A stretch of DNA of 64,000 nucleotides from NCBI GenBank assembly GCA_002452405.1, contig DKFP01000014.1, forward strand, positions 248,001 through 312,000, read 5' to 3'. Positions 1-6,518 of this stretch are shown here, one piece after another. The stretch is from Deferribacteraceae bacterium UBA6793 (GTDB taxonomy: Bacteria; Chrysiogenota; Deferribacteres; Deferribacterales; Geovibrionaceae). Made by a program: the position numbers and the translations under genes. Each line of letters starts with the position of its first letter. Positions within the stretch are counted from its first letter, which is position 1. The notes beneath the pieces were generated by a model that made no database searches, was not told the DNA's origin, and saw only the letters and a list, made by a program, of their open reading frames with translations.

Positions 1-540
1 TCGCGCCTGAAAAAGTTCTTCGCCTGTTTTCGTACGCTCAATGCCCATGCTTGTGGTATAGTCCTCCGCGCCGAACGCAAGGGCGATTACGCGTGATGAG
101 CATCTTGCGGTTTTGATGCAGTTTATCACTCCGAGTGCGCTTTCGATGGACGGGATTATCTTGAATCTGCCTATTTCAAGACCGAGGTTCTCTTCGCACT
201 CTGTCAGAAAGGTGTCCAGACGCTCCACTATCTCAGGTGTGTCCGCTTTTGGCAGACGCACGCCGTCGGGCAGAGCCGGAAGCACGGTGAGCAGGTCGTC
301 GTATCCCCACTCCGTGTCCAGAGCGTTCATACGGAAGAAGACCTCTTTGTTGCGGTTTTTATAGGACTGTATGAAGGATTTCACCAGCAGACGCGCCGCG
401 TCTTTTTCGTTCATAGGCACCGCGTCTTCAAGGTCTATGAAAACTGCGTCGCAGTTAAAAATAGGTATGTTCTGGAGCATAGAAGGCATGTTGCCCGGCA
501 CATAAAGCAGTGAGCGTCGTATGGATAATGTCTCTTCCAT
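1..540 (-). CDS. citE: Citrate lyase beta subunit (CitE), partial (3' end beyond the window)
   Basis: The first 180 codons are visible; the gene continues past position 1. CitE is the citryl-ACP lyase subunit of citrate lyase, releasing oxaloacetate from the citryl thioester carried on CitD. The N-terminus reads RRSLLYVPGNMPSML, followed by FIDLEDAVP with a downstream EKDAAR, the start of the HpcH/HpaI aldolase-like TIM barrel of CitE. Further on are RLPKADTPE and a LAFGAEDYTTSMG segment typical of the family's metal- and substrate-binding region. The ATG at 540 lies 1 nt beyond the stop of the upstream PPC gene, so it is cotranscribed with citC-citD-PPC. CitF (alpha) is expected to the left but cannot be seen. 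Confidence 0.9.
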   Translation of the reverse strand, partial: MEETLSIRRSLLYVPGNMPSMLQNIPIFNCDAVFIDLEDAVPMNEKDAARLLVKSFIQSYKNRNKEVFFRMNALDTEWGYDDLLTVLPALPDGVRLPKADTPEIVERLDTFLTECEENLGLEIGRFKIIPSIESALGVINCIKTARCSSRVIALAFGAEDYTTSMGIERTKTGEELFQAR

Positions 541-541
541 G

Positions 542-1009
542 TTATTCCTCGATGAAGATGGTGGGCGTTCCGGCGGATTTTGAGACGTGGCGCTCAATGC
601 CCATTGCGGAAAGCTCAGTTATCATGATTTCGCATGAAGCGAATACATTTGCGTTGAAAAGGTGTCCGCCCAGCACTTCTCCGGATGATTTTGACATCTG
701 TATGTGCAGGTGGCAGTCCGGTTCGCCGTTCTGGTCGGGAAAGATGTTGCCGTTAAGCCCAAGAAGCTCCATGGGATACTCTATCTCGTGGATGGTCATT
801 CTGGGTCTGGTGATGGGGAGTTTCGCGCCTGTTTTTATGCCGCGGAATTTTACGTCCGTAACCGAACCTACGGCGGAAACTATCACGCAGTATTGTATGC
901 CGAGTTCTTTAACGGTTTCGGTGAGTTTTTCCACGATTGATTCGCCGGGCAGTATCTTAACCATGAAACTGCGGTCGGTCTTCGCCTCTTTGTACCACAA
1001 ACCTTCCAC
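542..1009 (-). CDS. PPC (DUF296) domain protein inside the citrate lyase operon
   Basis: A protein of about 155 residues spanning one PPC/DUF296 domain. The family signature is visible: LPGESIVEKLTETVKELGI, VSAVGSV, EILGLNGN-like MELLGLNGNI, the CHLHIQMS histidines and GGHLFNANV. PPC domains form trimers and may bind a metal through the conserved histidines; in bacteria the role is mostly unknown, while in plants the domain accompanies AT-hooks. The start is a GTG at 1009, chosen because AGGAGG sits 6 nt upstream, straddling the citD stop; longer reading frames would overlap citD. It sits between citD and citE, where citrate lyase operons normally have nothing. Function is inferred only from context. 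Confidence 0.85.
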   Translation of the reverse strand: MEGLWYKEAKTDRSFMVKILPGESIVEKLTETVKELGIQYCVIVSAVGSVTDVKFRGIKTGAKLPITRPRMTIHEIEYPMELLGLNGNIFPDQNGEPDCHLHIQMSKSSGEVLGGHLFNANVFASCEIMITELSAMGIERHVSKSAGTPTIFIEE

Positions 1010-1010
1010 G

Positions 1011-1274
1011 TTAAGCCTCCTGTGAACGCAGAACAGCCGTCTGCACCCTTGCATCGATGGCATAGTCAAGGGCTCCTCTGTCTTTGATCCGGATTGTTCC
1101 CTGTGTGACGCTCATCCTGTCCAGAACCTCTTCCACCTTCGCACGGATAAGGTGTCCGTACTGCTTCGCCACCGTGGAATCGATGAGTATTTCAAGCCCG
1201 TCCGAAGGCTCTGTGAAGACCATCAGGTCGCTGGACTGCATTGTCCCCGCCTGCGCTTTTTTCTGTATTATCAT
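1011..1274 (-). CDS. citD: Citrate lyase acyl carrier protein, gamma subunit (CitD)
   Basis: An 87-residue protein, the usual CitD size. The N-terminus MIIQKKAQAGTMQSSDLMV matches the CitD pattern in which the serine of the SSD motif carries the phosphoribosyl-dephospho-CoA prosthetic group. The C-terminal half (VLDRMSVTQGTIRIKDRGALDYAIDARV) also matches CitD. The ATG at 1274 gives the right N-terminus; longer frames run back into citC. It starts 7 nt after the citC stop and ends just before the RBS of the PPC gene. It carries the acetyl/citryl thioester during citrate cleavage. Confidence 0.93.
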   Translation of the reverse strand: MIIQKKAQAGTMQSSDLMVFTEPSDGLEILIDSTVAKQYGHLIRAKVEEVLDRMSVTQGTIRIKDRGALDYAIDARVQTAVLRSQEA

Positions 1275-1281
1275 AAAGCAC

Positions 1282-2292
1282 CTATGAATTGAGAACAGGA
1301 GTCGCGTTCTTGCTGGCAAGAACCCCTGTGTTCTCGGTGAGATATTTGTAAGTTGCATCCGGTACCATAGCCCGCAGCTTTTCCGTTTCACCCGAAAGGA
1401 GCATTTCCCGCACGGACGACGCACTGATTATGCGCCCGCCTGCCGTTTTACGCTCTATCTCGATAAAGTTTATGTCGTGCTGGGGCAGAGTGTTCCGCAT
1501 AGCTTCGTTGTACATGGCGGTGAGCCTGCAAACGGGTTCCTGTCCGGCGAAGCGTTTTTTAATGCCGAACGAAGGCGCGATGTACCCGCAGAAGATTGAA
1601 AGGTCGGTCAAAAGCTGTTCCTGCGTCACCTTGTCAGCGTCTTTAAGGAAATATGAAGGGAATGTTATGCGGCTAACTGCGTAGGGTCCGGTTGAAAGAA
1701 TATGCACGTTTTTAAGGTCTTCCGTACCTTTTTTCACAAGCTCAATGCGTGTTCTGAAGGGTATGAGTGAAGAATCCTCTTCAACCACGAAGACGTAAAC
1801 GTTGTCCGACTGTGCCGCGGCTGTCTCTATGAGGTAGCGGTGTCCGAAGGTGAAAGGATTACAGTTCATTACGATACCGCTGTTCACTCCCTGCCGGACG
1901 ATACTTTTCCATTTGTTCAGATAGTCCTGAATGTTATAGCCGTATTCAAGAACAGCCGTCCTGTCCGTATGTGTCAGCGGGCGGAAGTTCAGATACTGAA
2001 AGCTCTGCGAATATTCAGGCTTTGTGAAAACGAATGTGTGTTCGTATCCCGCCTGATATGCGTCTTTAACCAGAGCGCTGATTATCTCGGCAAAAATCCC
2101 GGTGTCCCTGTGTTCGGGTGCAACGGCAACCATCTTCAGGACGTTTTTGTGCCTTGCCCCCACGGCGATAAGGCGTCCTTTCTCATAATATCCGAGAAAG
2201 ATGTCGAAATTCGGGTCAAAATCCAGACCGGAACCAATCAGCAGTTCTCTGGCTTCTCTTATCCGGCTGTCTGTCAGCAGATAACTAATCAT
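1282..2292 (-). CDS. citC: [Citrate (pro-3S)-lyase] ligase (CitC)
   Basis: A 336-residue enzyme that activates citrate lyase by ATP-dependent acetylation of the CitD prosthetic group. Residues ~1-125 form a GNAT-like domain (GVARHKNVLKMVAVAPEHRDTGIF-like segment, read here as VGARHKNV...APEHRDTG). Residues ~135-320 form the nucleotidyltransferase domain with NCNPFTFGHRYLIE (the HxGH-type motif) and ISASSVREML near the C-terminus. It is the first gene of the visible cit operon and is transcribed leftward from the 2293-2500 region. Length and order (C before D) are typical of fermentative citrate lyase operons. Confidence 0.93.
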   Translation of the reverse strand: MISYLLTDSRIREARELLIGSGLDFDPNFDIFLGYYEKGRLIAVGARHKNVLKMVAVAPEHRDTGIFAEIISALVKDAYQAGYEHTFVFTKPEYSQSFQYLNFRPLTHTDRTAVLEYGYNIQDYLNKWKSIVRQGVNSGIVMNCNPFTFGHRYLIETAAAQSDNVYVFVVEEDSSLIPFRTRIELVKKGTEDLKNVHILSTGPYAVSRITFPSYFLKDADKVTQEQLLTDLSIFCGYIAPSFGIKKRFAGQEPVCRLTAMYNEAMRNTLPQHDINFIEIERKTAGGRIISASSVREMLLSGETEKLRAMVPDATYKYLTENTGVLASKNATPVLNS

Positions 2293-2314
2293 TGTTCACC
2301 AGATTATTGCGGAA

Positions 2315-2373
2315 GGCACGAAATCCCGTGCCCACCTATGCGTATTTCCACAAAACCGCTGGCTTGCGGTTTT
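2315..2373. promoter_or_regulatory. Two hairpins in the citC / thioredoxin-like divergent region
   Basis: Two perfect inverted repeats lie in the 271-bp divergent region. GGCACG at 2315-2320 pairs with CGTGCC at 2327-2332. AAAACCGC at 2352-2359 pairs with GCGGTTTT at 2366-2373 around TGGCTT. Both fall in the probable 5' leader of citC on the minus strand. They could be an attenuator or a terminator-like element; no known riboswitch was recognised. Confidence 0.4.
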
Positions 2374-2563
2374 ATGCCCTCCAATATATGCATAGCTGAA
2401 ACAAATGCTAGCATTGTTTGATTTTTGCATCAACCGATATATGGCATTTTACAGTATTTTTATGTTATTATGAACTTTACATGCAGAAATCAGGTCGGTG
2501 CATAAACCTGAAGGCTGCGGGTATCCTTGTGCCCGAACCGCCAATTTATTTATTCGGAGAGTT

Positions 2564-2962
2564 ATGATGAACAAAAAGATGATTCCGGTGTTTCTCGTGT
2601 TTATTGTTGCCATGATACTTGTGAGTACATGGCCCTATGTTATCGAATCCAGAATGCCTGTGAACCAGTTCATCTCGAAAGAGAAAAAATCGGGCATGAT
2701 ACCCGTTGTGCAGTTTGTTGCTGACGATGCACAGGCGAAAGCGGCGGAGGAAGCGGCAAGGGTGTTCAACGAAAAGGCACCTTCAAAAGTTATTCTTAAA
2801 GCCTTTGATTTCAAAGAGAATGAAAAATCCGCGGCATCATACAGTATGACACAGCCGGGGTTTGTTATTATCGACGCCGACGGCAAAGTGGCTGCGCAGA
2901 ACTACGGCGTTATAACCGCCGAAGCTCTGTCTGAGATAATCTCCGGAGTCCACACGCATTAA
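2564..2962 (+). CDS. Membrane-anchored thioredoxin-fold protein without CXXC
   Basis: A 132-residue protein with an N-terminal signal anchor (residues ~5-22, IPVFLVFIVAMILVSTW) and a periplasmic domain. The domain looks thioredoxin-like: MIPVVQFVADD, an alpha helix rich in Ala/Glu, KVILKAFDF, then QPGFVIIDADGKVAAQNYG in the position of the cis-Pro strand and hairpin. There is no CXXC, so redox catalysis is unlikely; it may be a chaperone or binding module. The ATG at 2564 follows CGGAGAGTT and begins just before the hydrophobic segment; an upstream in-frame start at 2498 would add a non-signal stretch. The gene stands alone and ends in a strong terminator. Family assignment is tentative. Confidence 0.65.
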   Translation: MMNKKMIPVFLVFIVAMILVSTWPYVIESRMPVNQFISKEKKSGMIPVVQFVADDAQAKAAEEAARVFNEKAPSKVILKAFDFKENEKSAASYSMTQPGFVIIDADGKVAAQNYGVITAEALSEIISGVHTH

Positions 2963-2972
2963 TTGTAATGAA

Positions 2973-3003
2973 ACGGACAGAGGTTAACAATTCCTCTGTC
3001 CGT
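2973..3003 (+). terminator. Rho-independent-type terminator after the thioredoxin-like gene
   Basis: A perfect 11-bp stem: ACGGACAGAGG at 2973-2983 and its complement at 2993-3003 around a 9-nt loop. It is followed by a T-rich stretch (CTCTGTTATTTT) and starts 10 nt after the stop codon. Confidence 0.85.
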
Positions 3004-3105
3004 CTCTGTTATTTTGGCGTGATTCAGCCGCAAATTCTTTCGCTGTTTTTATAGCATCTTGATGGGGATATCATTATTCTGTCGTTTTTCTGCTTAAAAT
3101 TTTGC

Positions 3106-3134
3106 TTGACCCTTTAACTATTGTAAATTAAAAG
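3106..3134 (+). promoter_or_regulatory. Putative sigma-70 promoter of the DUF2147-Rrf2 operon
   Basis: TTGACC at 3106-3111 and TAAAAG at 3129-3134 are separated by 17 bp. The predicted start of transcription falls on the palindrome at 3145-3172, a geometry that fits repression. The -10 element is weak, so confidence is moderate. Confidence 0.45.
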
Positions 3135-3144
3135 ATTGTCAGAG

Positions 3145-3172
3145 AGCGTTATATACGCAACAATATAACGCT
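3145..3172. promoter_or_regulatory. Operator-like palindrome, CGTTATAT-N8-ATATAACG type
   Basis: AGCGTTATAT at 3145-3154 and its exact complement at 3163-3172 surround 8 nt. The core CGTTATAT-N8-ATATAACG occurs again at the superoxide reductase promoter (50488-50511) with identical arms and spacing. It lies just downstream of the putative -10 of the DUF2147-Rrf2 operon. Binding by the Rrf2-family protein encoded at 3804-4301 is an inference. Confidence 0.65.
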
Positions 3173-3232
3173 TATGAAGCAGCCAGACATAAAGAACCAA
3201 AGACTAGGGACCTCTTGGTTATCGTTGGATGC

Positions 3233-3280
3233 GGGAGTTTTCTATGCAGTGTATGGGGTACATCTGCATGGCGAACTCCC
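3233..3280 (+). promoter_or_regulatory. Long structured leader hairpin followed by T's (attenuator candidate)
   Basis: A three-step nested stem: GGGAGTT (3233-3239) with AACTCCC (3274-3280), ATGCAG (3244-3249) with CTGCAT (3264-3269), and TGTA (3250-3253) with TACA (3259-3262). Internal loops are TTCT and GGCG. TTTT follows directly, so it may terminate transcription 86 nt before the DUF2147 start. The 403-bp gap 2963-3365 holds this, the terminator at 2973, the promoter and the operator. No known riboswitch class was recognised. Confidence 0.55.
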
Positions 3281-3365
3281 TTTTCCATTTATGACATTGA
3301 AAATCAGTTTTACATGCCCTCCTGTAAGATGTAAGATAACTCTCAAATAATAATCCGGTGATGTC

Positions 3366-3794
3366 ATGAAATTTCTTTTAACGATTGTGCTGCTTGTGCC
3401 TGTGTTGGGGTTTGCGTCAACACCCGCAGGTCTCTGGAAAACGGTAGACGACAAAACAGGCAAAGAAAAATCCATAGTAAAAATATCCGAGAGCGGAGGA
3501 GTAATAAGCGGCAGCATTGAAAAGCTGCTCGATCCAGACGTTAAAAAGGATGCGGTGTGTTTTGAGTGCAAAGACGATAGAAAAGGAAAACCTATCGCCG
3601 GGCTGAATATAATACGCGGACTCAGACAGAGCACGGACGATTCTGATGTCTGGGAGGGTGGAAATATACTAGACCCGAAAAACGGAAAGGTGTATAAGGC
3701 CCGCATAAAAGTTATAGACGGCGGGAAAAAACTGGAACTGAGAGGATACCTGGGACCTTTTTACCGTACACAGGTCTGGCTGAAAGCGGACTGA
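3366..3794 (+). CDS. DUF2147 family periplasmic protein
   Basis: A 142-residue protein with a clear cleavable signal peptide (MKFLLTIVLLVPVLGFAS). The mature part matches DUF2147: GLWKTVDDKTGKEKSIVKI, a GVISGSIEKL strand, an extended middle loop with CFECKDDRKGKP, and a C-terminal LRGYLGPFYRTQVWLK. The CxxC pair in the loop (CFEC) could bind a metal. The family's biochemical role is unknown; members are small beta-barrel-like (lipocalin-type) secreted proteins. It is 9 nt upstream of the Rrf2 gene and shares its operator and structured leader, so it probably belongs to the same stress response. Confidence 0.85.
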   Translation: MKFLLTIVLLVPVLGFASTPAGLWKTVDDKTGKEKSIVKISESGGVISGSIEKLLDPDVKKDAVCFECKDDRKGKPIAGLNIIRGLRQSTDDSDVWEGGNILDPKNGKVYKARIKVIDGGKKLELRGYLGPFYRTQVWLKAD

Positions 3795-3803
3795 GGAAAA
3801 GAT

Positions 3804-4301
3804 ATGCAGTTTTCCGTTGGAGTTGAATACGCACTGCACTGTCTCTGTTTCATAGGGCGCGACAGACCGGTCGGTGTTAAGGAGCTTGCCGCATATCAGG
3901 GTGTTTCAGAAACATATCTGTCAAAAATGCTCACAAAGCTGCGTAAATCCGGAATAGTAAGGTCTATTCCGGGGGTTAACGGCGGCTATGAGCTTACGCG
4001 TGAACCTGACAGGATAACATTCTGGGATGTTGTGCAGGCGATAGAAGGCGAATCACCCCTGTTTCAGTGCTGCGAGATACGCCAGCACAGCGCAATAGTG
4101 GACAGGAATAATCTGCCCGATGCCTATTGTAAAAAGCCGTGTGTCATAAAAACGGTTATGCTGGAGGCGGAAGATAAGATGCGGGACTATCTGCGGTCAA
4201 AGAACATAGGATGGTTGGGCGAACAGCTTCGCAAGAAGCTGGATCCGCAACAGATAAAGGATACCGATGAATGGTTTAAACATAGAAAGACCTCCCTCTG
4301 A
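3804..4301 (+). CDS. Rrf2 family transcriptional regulator
   Basis: A 165-residue Rrf2-type winged-helix regulator. Residues ~1-65 contain the HTH (VKELAAYQGVSETYLSKMLTKLRKSGIVRS) followed by the wing GVNGGYELTREPDRITFWDVVQAIEG. The C-terminal region carries cysteines in CCEIRQ and YCKKPC, placed like the [Fe-S]-binding cysteines of IscR/NsrR-type members, so sensing of NO, iron-sulfur status or oxidative stress is plausible. It is the second gene of the DUF2147 operon. The palindrome at 3145-3172 is the obvious candidate for its own operator, and the matching palindrome at the superoxide reductase gene suggests a target. Its stop codon lies in the loop of its own terminator. Confidence 0.9.
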   Translation: MQFSVGVEYALHCLCFIGRDRPVGVKELAAYQGVSETYLSKMLTKLRKSGIVRSIPGVNGGYELTREPDRITFWDVVQAIEGESPLFQCCEIRQHSAIVDRNNLPDAYCKKPCVIKTVMLEAEDKMRDYLRSKNIGWLGEQLRKKLDPQQIKDTDEWFKHRKTSL

Positions 4302-4315
4302 CAGGGAGGTCTTTT
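4288..4315 (+). terminator. Terminator of the DUF2147-Rrf2 operon
   Basis: AGACCTCCCT at 4288-4297 pairs with AGGGAGGTCT at 4303-4312 around CTGAC, followed by TTT. The Rrf2 stop codon (4299-4301) is in the loop. Confidence 0.9.
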
Positions 4316-4349
4316 ATAGATGATAAGTCTACGTTGTACCGATAACAAT

Positions 4350-4422
4350 GAGACTGCTTCGTGCTGAGGCCCTCGCAGAGACGGCAGTTGTCTTCGCGAG
4401 AAGCGCAGTGACGAAGCGGTCT
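4350..4422. repeat. Dispersed palindromic intergenic repeat, copy A
   Basis: Outer arms GAGACTGCTTCG and CGAAGCGGTCT enclose a core CTCGCAGAGAC...GTCTTCGCGAG. The same core occurs at 4928-5070, 9998-10083, 22291-22372 and 23034-23113. Always intergenic; REP/ERIC-like and able to fold as a long hairpin. Confidence 0.8.
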
Positions 4423-4430
4423 GGTCTTTT

Positions 4431-4802
4431 TTATACGGTCTGTTTCACAAGTTCCGGCGTTATTTCCAGCATCTTGCGCTGAAACGGATATTTCTTCTGC
4501 ATCATTTCATATTCAGCGCCTTCAGATACGAGCTTTGCCTTTCCGTCCACCCTGAAGCCGGTGCCCATGCCGAAAAGCCCCTGAACGTTTTTACTGCCCA
4601 GTGTCAGCTTAACCTTATCGTTCACCTCAAGGTCAGCCTCGGTGCTGGTCATACCTGCCGCGGGGATAAGTAGCCTGCCGTTGTCCGTAACCACAATATA
4701 TGAGTTCCATGTGTTGACTACGTTTGCTTCACCCCTGCCCCACGAAACTATGGAGACAACTCCTTCGTTTCTTAAAACTTCTCTGAATGTTTCGTTTATC
4801 AT
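4431..4802 (-). CDS. Pyridoxamine 5'-phosphate oxidase-like flavin-binding split-barrel protein
   Basis: A 123-residue single-domain protein. The order VVSIVSWGRGEANVVNTWNSYIVVTDNGRLLIPAAGM, then DLEVNDKVKLTLGSKNVQG and GTGFRVDGKAKLVSEG, is typical of small PNPOx-like FMN-binding split barrels. Such proteins bind FMN, F420 or haem; the substrate here is unknown. The start ATG at 4802 gives a normal N-terminus for the family. It is a single gene flanked on both sides by copies A and B of the dispersed palindromic repeat. Confidence 0.8.
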   Translation of the reverse strand: MINETFREVLRNEGVVSIVSWGRGEANVVNTWNSYIVVTDNGRLLIPAAGMTSTEADLEVNDKVKLTLGSKNVQGLFGMGTGFRVDGKAKLVSEGAEYEMMQKKYPFQRKMLEITPELVKQTV

Positions 4803-4927
4803 TTTTTGTACCGCCTATGAAGATATTGCAGACATATTTTATCTGCGATTATGATAATAAAAAAAGTGCGCAACGTCAATATAAAAACACTCAGGAGTAT
4901 TAAATCCCTTTTGAAGCCATGTATTTT

Positions 4928-5070
4928 GAGCCTTAGCGACGCGGCGATCTCATAGCAATGAGATTGCTTCGCTTCGCTCGCAAAGACGCGGCTGCTTCAC
5001 CTCTATGGGGCTCGCAGAGACGAGGTCTTTCTCCGTCTTCGCGAGGAGCCTTAGCGACGCGGCGATCTCA
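4928..5070. repeat. Dispersed palindromic repeat, compound copy B
   Basis: Most of the 305-bp gap 4803-5107 is this element. A 25-bp segment beginning GAGCCTTAGCGACGC occurs twice as a direct repeat (4928-4952 and 5046-5070). Between the two lie a GAGATTGCTTCGCTTCGCTCGC segment and a core CTCGCAGAGAC...GTCTTCGCGAG. It appears to be one unit plus part of a second. Confidence 0.8.
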
Positions 5071-5107
5071 CACTCTATGAAATATGCCATCTATTTTGAA
5101 CAATGCT

Positions 5108-5542
5108 CTAGCAGTTGAGGCGTAGCAGGGAATCAGCTTTTTTCGCCATTTTTATGTTGAAACGGTCGGTGCTGATTGTGAATCTTTCATGGGTTCCCTT
5201 GCCGATAAGCTCTTTTTCGTCCCACGCTTCCACTTCCCATGATGTCTTCTGTCCGTCAACACCTGTGCAGACCGCCTTTGCCCGCACCTTCATGCCTACG
5301 GGCGTGGCGGCGCAATGGGTGACATTCACCGTTATGCCGACACTCTGTTCCCCTTCGTCCAGATGGGGTGCCAGCGCCTCCATGCAAGCCCATTCCAGAA
5401 AACCCACCATGAAGCCTGTGGCGAATACTTTCGGCATCGGTTTGAAAAGTTCCGATTCGGGATAAAGGCTTGGAACGGTTTTGCTTTCAGTAACTATTAA
5501 CTCTATTTCAGCCATTGTCCCTGTTTGTATTGTAGTTTTCAA
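5108..5542 (-). CDS. FlK-like hot-dog thioesterase
   Basis: A 144-residue hot-dog fold protein. The segment FATGFMVGFLEWACMEALAPHLDEGEQSVGITVNVTHCAATPVGMKVRAKAVCTGV matches the fluoroacetyl-CoA thioesterase (FlK)-like family, including the central helix Glu and the H-x-A-x-T-P-x-G segment. It probably hydrolyses or binds a small acyl-CoA; the substrate cannot be told. The start at 5542 is followed by MKTTIQTGT. The gene lies about 250 bp downstream, in the minus direction, of a strong Fur box, so iron control is possible but the gap is long. Confidence 0.82.
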   Translation of the reverse strand: MKTTIQTGTMAEIELIVTESKTVPSLYPESELFKPMPKVFATGFMVGFLEWACMEALAPHLDEGEQSVGITVNVTHCAATPVGMKVRAKAVCTGVDGQKTSWEVEAWDEKELIGKGTHERFTISTDRFNIKMAKKADSLLRLNC

Positions 5543-5789
5543 GGCTTGCCTCCGAATAAAATTTTAACTAATATCGGAGCTTGTTACGATGTGTGCAAGG
5601 TCAAAGAAAATGTTTGAGATATATTTGGAAAATCATATAATTAACTTTGTGGCCGGGGTACGGGCTTCAGGCATTCTGCGATGGTCTGAAATCGGAGATT
5701 TCGTCCAGTTAGCGTTGGGTTGACAATCGTGGAAAATAGTGCCGAAAGCCCGCTCGGGCACCCCGTTAAAATGCCGCACGGGCGATGTT

Positions 5790-5808
5790 GATAATGAATA
5801 TCATTATC
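5790..5808. promoter_or_regulatory. Fur box
   Basis: GATAATGAATATCATTATC differs from the classical 19-bp Fur consensus (GATAATGATAATCATTATC) by two central bases. It is 24 bp beyond the 3' end of the FeoA-like gene and about 250 bp upstream of the thioesterase gene. In the 289-bp gap 5543-5831 no convincing protein gene was found. The strand and target of regulation are not settled. Confidence 0.75.
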
Positions 5809-5831
5809 CTGCTGTGATTTCAAGCGGAAAT

Positions 5832-6518
5832 CTATTCGGCTGTTATTTTTTCTGCGGTTTTTTCGGAAATAAACACTCTGAGCCCTTCTACTGTGCATAT
5901 CACCATGTCGGGATAATCGTCCAGATGTACGGATTTTCCGGTTTCAATACCTTCAAGGTTTAGTACAGTGCCTTTCTCTATGCCGTTCACAGCCATCACC
6001 TGACTGTAGGTTTCCTGACTTAAAAGTGTGTCAACGATGAAATCCCTGTTTTTTGATGCGAAGGAAAACTGCCTGCCGTCACCTATGATGCAGGCGGCGT
6101 GTGCTTCGGAGAGCCGGCATCTCGTTTTGTGTCCGATGAGGGTGATATATTCCATATGGGGCAGTTTTTTTATCACCTGAATAGTGTCTCCGCCTTTTAT
6201 GCCGAGCATTGATGCGTCTTTTAGAGCCATTTTAGGCACAACCACAGTAAAATCCGCGCCTGCCTCCTGTTCATAGATGCTGCGTTTTTCGCCGGACGGA
6301 GATTTATAGAAAAGGTGGCGTGCCAGCGACCCGCTCAGTGCTTTTGTGCCGTCTTCCGTGCTTATTTTCAGTGTGGCAAGTTCAATATCGCCCCGCCCGA
6401 CCTTTGAAACTATGGTTCCGGCGAAGATGCCGTATGCCCCAAGTCTGCGGGCGAGTTCCGGTTCTTTCACGGATAATATTTTATAGAAGCCGCCGCTTTT
6501 TGCATCGGATAATTTCAT
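5832..6518 (-). CDS. Triple FeoA-like (SH3-like) domain protein of the ferrosome-like cluster
   Basis: A 228-residue soluble protein built from three FeoA-like modules. Residues ~1-70 (LSDAKSGGFYKILSVKEPELARRLGAYGIFAGTIVSKV) are closest to FeoA; residues ~88-155 (TVVVPKMALKDASMLGIKGGDTIQVI) and ~160-228 (IEKGTVLNLEGIETGKSVHLDDYPDMVICTVEGLRVFIS) repeat the small beta-barrel pattern. FeoA modules assist or regulate FeoB in ferrous iron uptake or act in metal-dependent repressors; a triple array without FeoB or an HTH is unusual. It overlaps the upstream P1B-ATPase gene by 4 nt and is the last gene of the cluster, 24 bp before a Fur box. A regulatory role on the ATPase is inferred. Confidence 0.72.
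   Translation of the reverse strand: MKLSDAKSGGFYKILSVKEPELARRLGAYGIFAGTIVSKVGRGDIELATLKISTEDGTKALSGSLARHLFYKSPSGEKRSIYEQEAGADFTVVVPKMALKDASMLGIKGGDTIQVIKKLPHMEYITLIGHKTRCRLSEAHAACIIGDGRQFSFASKNRDFIVDTLLSQETYSQVMAVNGIEKGTVLNLEGIETGKSVHLDDYPDMVICTVEGLRVFISEKTAEKITAE

Noticed and set aside
2486..2540. Possible c-di-GMP (GEMM) or cobalamin riboswitch upstream of the thioredoxin-like gene
   Set aside because: It contains short hairpins (CAGGT...ACCTG and CGGG...CCCG), but the conserved riboswitch core sequences are missing.
5735..5765. tRNA-like CCCGAGCGG segment on the minus strand
   Set aside because: No acceptor, anticodon or T arm pairs around it; only a local hairpin is formed.
5641..5898. 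85-codon minus-strand reading frame across the Fur box
   Set aside because: It overlaps the 3' end of the FeoA-like gene, is basic with no RBS and no recognisable pattern. Treated as chance.
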